The notes under the pieces: model-generated
Databases searched by the model: none
What the model saw: only the letters and a program-made list of their open reading frames with translations
What the model was told of the DNA's origin: nothing
In this document: piece after piece, positions 5,486 through 6,433 of the stretch
Layout: each line of letters starts with the position of its first letter
Numbering within the stretch: position 1 is the first letter of the stretch
Made by a program: the position numbers and the translations under genes
Assembly (NCBI GenBank): GCA_947455015.1
Contig: CANGMY010000089.1
Span: 1-6,433, forward strand
DNA length: 6,433 bases
Direction of reading: 5' to 3'
Source of the DNA: Microthrixaceae bacterium
GTDB taxonomy: Bacteria; Actinomycetota; Acidimicrobiia; Acidimicrobiales; Acidimicrobilacustridaceae

Positions 5486-5752
5486 TCAGTCTTCCGGAAT
5501 GCCGAGATCCCAGACGAGCGTGAGATTCTCACGCTCGGCATCACGAGCGACGCGTTCCTTGTTGCGACGGAACTGCGGGTCGTGCGGGGGAAGAAGAAGC
5601 AGGCGTGCCATGACGCGGTTGCGGAATTCGTCGACCAAGCCACGGACCTCGGAATCGCCTTGAACGTCCCAGTGCGGGGCGACTGGGCCGAGATAAATCA
5701 CTCGGACATGGCCACGAGGCGGCTGTTCGGTTTCGATTTCGGTCATCGACAT
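5486..5752 (-). CDS. Small conserved-looking protein of unknown function, first gene of the ppk1 operon
   Basis: I do not recognise this 88-residue protein. It has no signal peptide, transmembrane segment, cysteine or known motif. After an acidic, Pro-containing N-terminus (1-13) comes a short strand-like VRVIYLGPVAPHW (16-28). A charged, probably helical part follows with FRNRVMARLLLL (43-54) and FRRNKERVARDAERENL (61-77), ending in LVWDLGIPED. The support for it being real is positional: its TGA (5488-5486) is two bases before the ppk1 ATG, and the ppk1 ribosome site lies inside its last codons, an arrangement typical of coupled translation. ATG at 5752 or the in-frame ATG at 5746 could be the start; neither has a strong ribosome site. 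It could be a regulator or partner of Ppk1, but that is only guilt by association. Confidence 0.68.
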   Translation of the reverse strand: MSMTEIETEQPPRGHVRVIYLGPVAPHWDVQGDSEVRGLVDEFRNRVMARLLLLPPHDPQFRRNKERVARDAERENLTLVWDLGIPED

Positions 5753-5927
5753 GGCGGCACGGCACTTTCGTCATCTGGGGCCAAGAGCGACCCTGCAAGG
5801 TGCGACAGCCTAGCGGCGACCCGCCGAGAGCCCCCAATGACGGTCCCCCTTGGGAAAAGGTTCATTTAAAGGAAACCAGAGGTTCTCCTTACCCCCGCTT
5901 TCGCCCCCCATCCGTACCTTCCGGGAC
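5753..5927. promoter_or_regulatory. Divergent intergenic region between the ppk1 operon and whiB
   Basis: These 175 bases must hold promoters for both directions. On the plus strand, TACCTT (5915-5920) fits the TAnnnT form of an actinobacterial -10 box and ends seven bases before the whiB ATG. That is the spacing expected for a leaderless transcript starting at or next to the A of the ATG. GGTTC occurs twice (5859-5863, 5881-5885), and AACC-AGA-GGTT (5874-5884) is a short inverted repeat that might be a regulator site. I could not identify a convincing promoter for the minus-strand operon. Confidence 0.4.
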
Positions 5928-6179
5928 ATGGATACCCCAACCCCCTGGATGAATGACGGCAACTGCAAGGACCATCCCCCCTCCACCTTCTTCCCGAGCG
6001 ATGGCGTCGGCGTTGAAGTGGCCAAGCGCATCTGCGCCACCTGCCCGGTAGCGGCCGAGTGCCTCAATTACGCCCTCGACAACCGCATCGACCACGGCGT
6101 GTGGGGCGGGACCTCCGAGCGGCAACGACGCCGGATGTTGAAGGGCCGACGCGAACCAATTCGCTTACTCACTGTCTGA
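5928..6179 (+). CDS. WhiB-family iron-sulfur cluster transcriptional regulator
   Basis: This 83-residue Wbl protein binds a [4Fe-4S] cluster sensitive to O2 and NO and usually acts with the primary sigma factor. The four cluster ligands are Cys13, Cys36, Cys39 and Cys45 (spacing C-X22-C-X2-C-X5-C). Also visible are the FFP motif (21-23), CPVAAECLNYAL (39-50), the GVWGG turn (57-61) and the basic tail SERQRRRMLKGRR (63-75) that contacts DNA. No RGRP AT-hook is present, so it is not WhiB7-like; size suits WhiB1/WhiB2-type proteins, but I cannot assign a subclass. ATG 5928 is chosen because it begins just before the conserved domain. No ribosome site precedes it, but a -10-like TACCTT does, suggesting leaderless expression. 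A TTG start at 5850 would add 26 residues unlike the family. Confidence 0.93.
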   Translation: MDTPTPWMNDGNCKDHPPSTFFPSDGVGVEVAKRICATCPVAAECLNYALDNRIDHGVWGGTSERQRRRMLKGRREPIRLLTV

Positions 6180-6220
6180 TCGCTTCAACCTGATCCACTC
6201 GTTGCACTGCCAACCACGAC

Positions 6221-6261
6221 CTGCCCCATCCATCTCCACCTCCCGGAGACGGATGGGGCAG
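6221..6261. terminator. Strong hairpin terminator downstream of whiB
   Basis: CTGCCCCATCC (6221-6231) pairs perfectly with GGATGGGGCAG (6251-6261). Inside it, TCTCC (6233-6237) pairs with GGAGA (6245-6249), with one A-C mismatch between the two blocks, leaving a seven-base loop. That gives a very stable stem of 16 pairs. No U tract follows on either strand, as in the I-shaped terminators often described in actinobacteria. It begins 42 bases after the whiB stop and ends 20 bases before the next gene. Confidence 0.78.
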
Positions 6262-6275
6262 GATCGCGTTCGTGA

Positions 6276-6289
6276 TCAATCGTGATTGA
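6276..6289. repeat. Palindrome spanning the start codon of the formimidoyltransferase-like gene
   Basis: TCAATC (6276-6281), GT, GATTGA (6284-6289) form a perfect inverted repeat centred on the GTG start. CGTGAT is also directly repeated at 6271 and 6281, ten bases apart. It may be an operator or a translation-blocking hairpin, or chance. Confidence 0.25.
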
Positions 6290-6433
6290 GTGCGTCATCA
6301 ACATCAGCGAGGGCCGCGACATTGACCTTGTCGAGGAAATCGCGTTCGCCGCTGGCAGCGATCTTCTCGATGTGCACTGCGATGCCGACCACAATCGATC
6401 AGTCATCACCGTCGTCGGCGCCGCTGCTCCCCC
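6282..6433 (+). CDS. Glutamate formimidoyltransferase-like protein (N-terminal fragment)
   Basis: Fifty codons are seen before the right edge. The opening IECVINISEGRD (2-13) and LLDVHCDADHNRSVITVVG (28-46) match the N-terminal subdomain of glutamate formimidoyltransferase (FTCD N-domain), where ECVPNFSEGR and DPDHNRSV are the usual forms. The family moves the formimino group from N-formimino-glutamate to tetrahydrofolate in histidine breakdown, or works in reverse in folate use. GTG 6282 is the only reasonable start: an in-frame TGA stands at 6273-6275, and the domain begins at once. No ribosome site is visible, and a hairpin terminator ends 20 bases earlier, so the promoter must be short or the message leaderless. 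Whether a cyclodeaminase domain follows cannot be seen. Confidence 0.82.
   Translation, partial: MIECVINISEGRDIDLVEEIAFAAGSDLLDVHCDADHNRSVITVVGAAAP

Noticed and set aside
5465..5869. Plus-strand open frame of 134 codons opposite the small gene upstream of ppk1
   Set aside because: It would overlap the ppk1 start and the divergent promoter region. The minus-strand frame is better supported by its 2-base spacing to ppk1. This choice is less certain than the others.
1..6433. A previously undescribed defence or mobile system
   Set aside because: No transposase, integrase, CRISPR repeat, attachment site or toxin-antitoxin pair could be seen; nearly all sequence is explained by known families.

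Overview
The window comes from an actinobacterium, and several signs agree on this. There is a WhiB-family iron-sulfur regulator, a family confined to Actinomycetota and their phages. A GTTCACC-type direct repeat (PHO box) of the Streptomyces style sits in front of pstS. The ArsR carries the arsenic-site cysteine pair at residues 15-16, as in Corynebacterium ArsR. A Nudix gene is linked to ppk1, as in mycobacteria. Base composition looks moderately GC-rich by eye (not computed), and TTG and GTG starts are used. A non-model lineage such as Acidimicrobiia is a guess that the sequence alone does not settle.

Layout. 1-770 (minus) is the N-terminal two thirds of PstS, the phosphate-binding lipoprotein; the gene runs off the left edge. 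771-909 is its promoter region with a PHO box. 910-1254 (minus) is an ArsR repressor. 1255-1355 is a divergent control region with a near-perfect palindrome lying on a TTGACA -35 box. 1356-2928 (plus) is a tightly coupled three-gene arsenic operon: an ArsI/CadI-type metalloenzyme, an aquaporin-like channel and an arsenate reductase. The stop and start codons overlap at both junctions. The operon converges, with an 11-base gap, on a minus-strand operon read from 5752 to 2940: a small unrecognised protein, polyphosphate kinase (ppk1) and a Nudix hydrolase. A 175-base divergent region separates this from a plus-strand whiB gene (5928-6179), which is followed by a strong hairpin terminator (6221-6261). 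From 6282 to the right edge (plus) is the start of a glutamate formimidoyltransferase-like gene.

How the genes fit together. The left two thirds reads as a phosphate/arsenate neighbourhood. PstS belongs to the high-affinity Pst system, the family through which arsenate can enter as a phosphate mimic. ArsC would reduce As(V) to As(III), and ArsI would release As(III) from trivalent methylarsenicals. The channel, which has Ile in place of the selectivity-filter Arg, could let As(III) leave down its gradient. No ArsB or Acr3 pump is present in the window. Ppk1 stores phosphate as polyphosphate, and the Nudix enzyme probably cleans up nucleotide or polyphosphate-type substrates. The arsenic operon has clear precedents (arsR-aqpS-arsC of Sinorhizobium; cadI/arsI clusters of actinobacteria). 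The exact combination is unusual rather than a wholly new system. I found no CRISPR array, mobile element, tRNA or rRNA.
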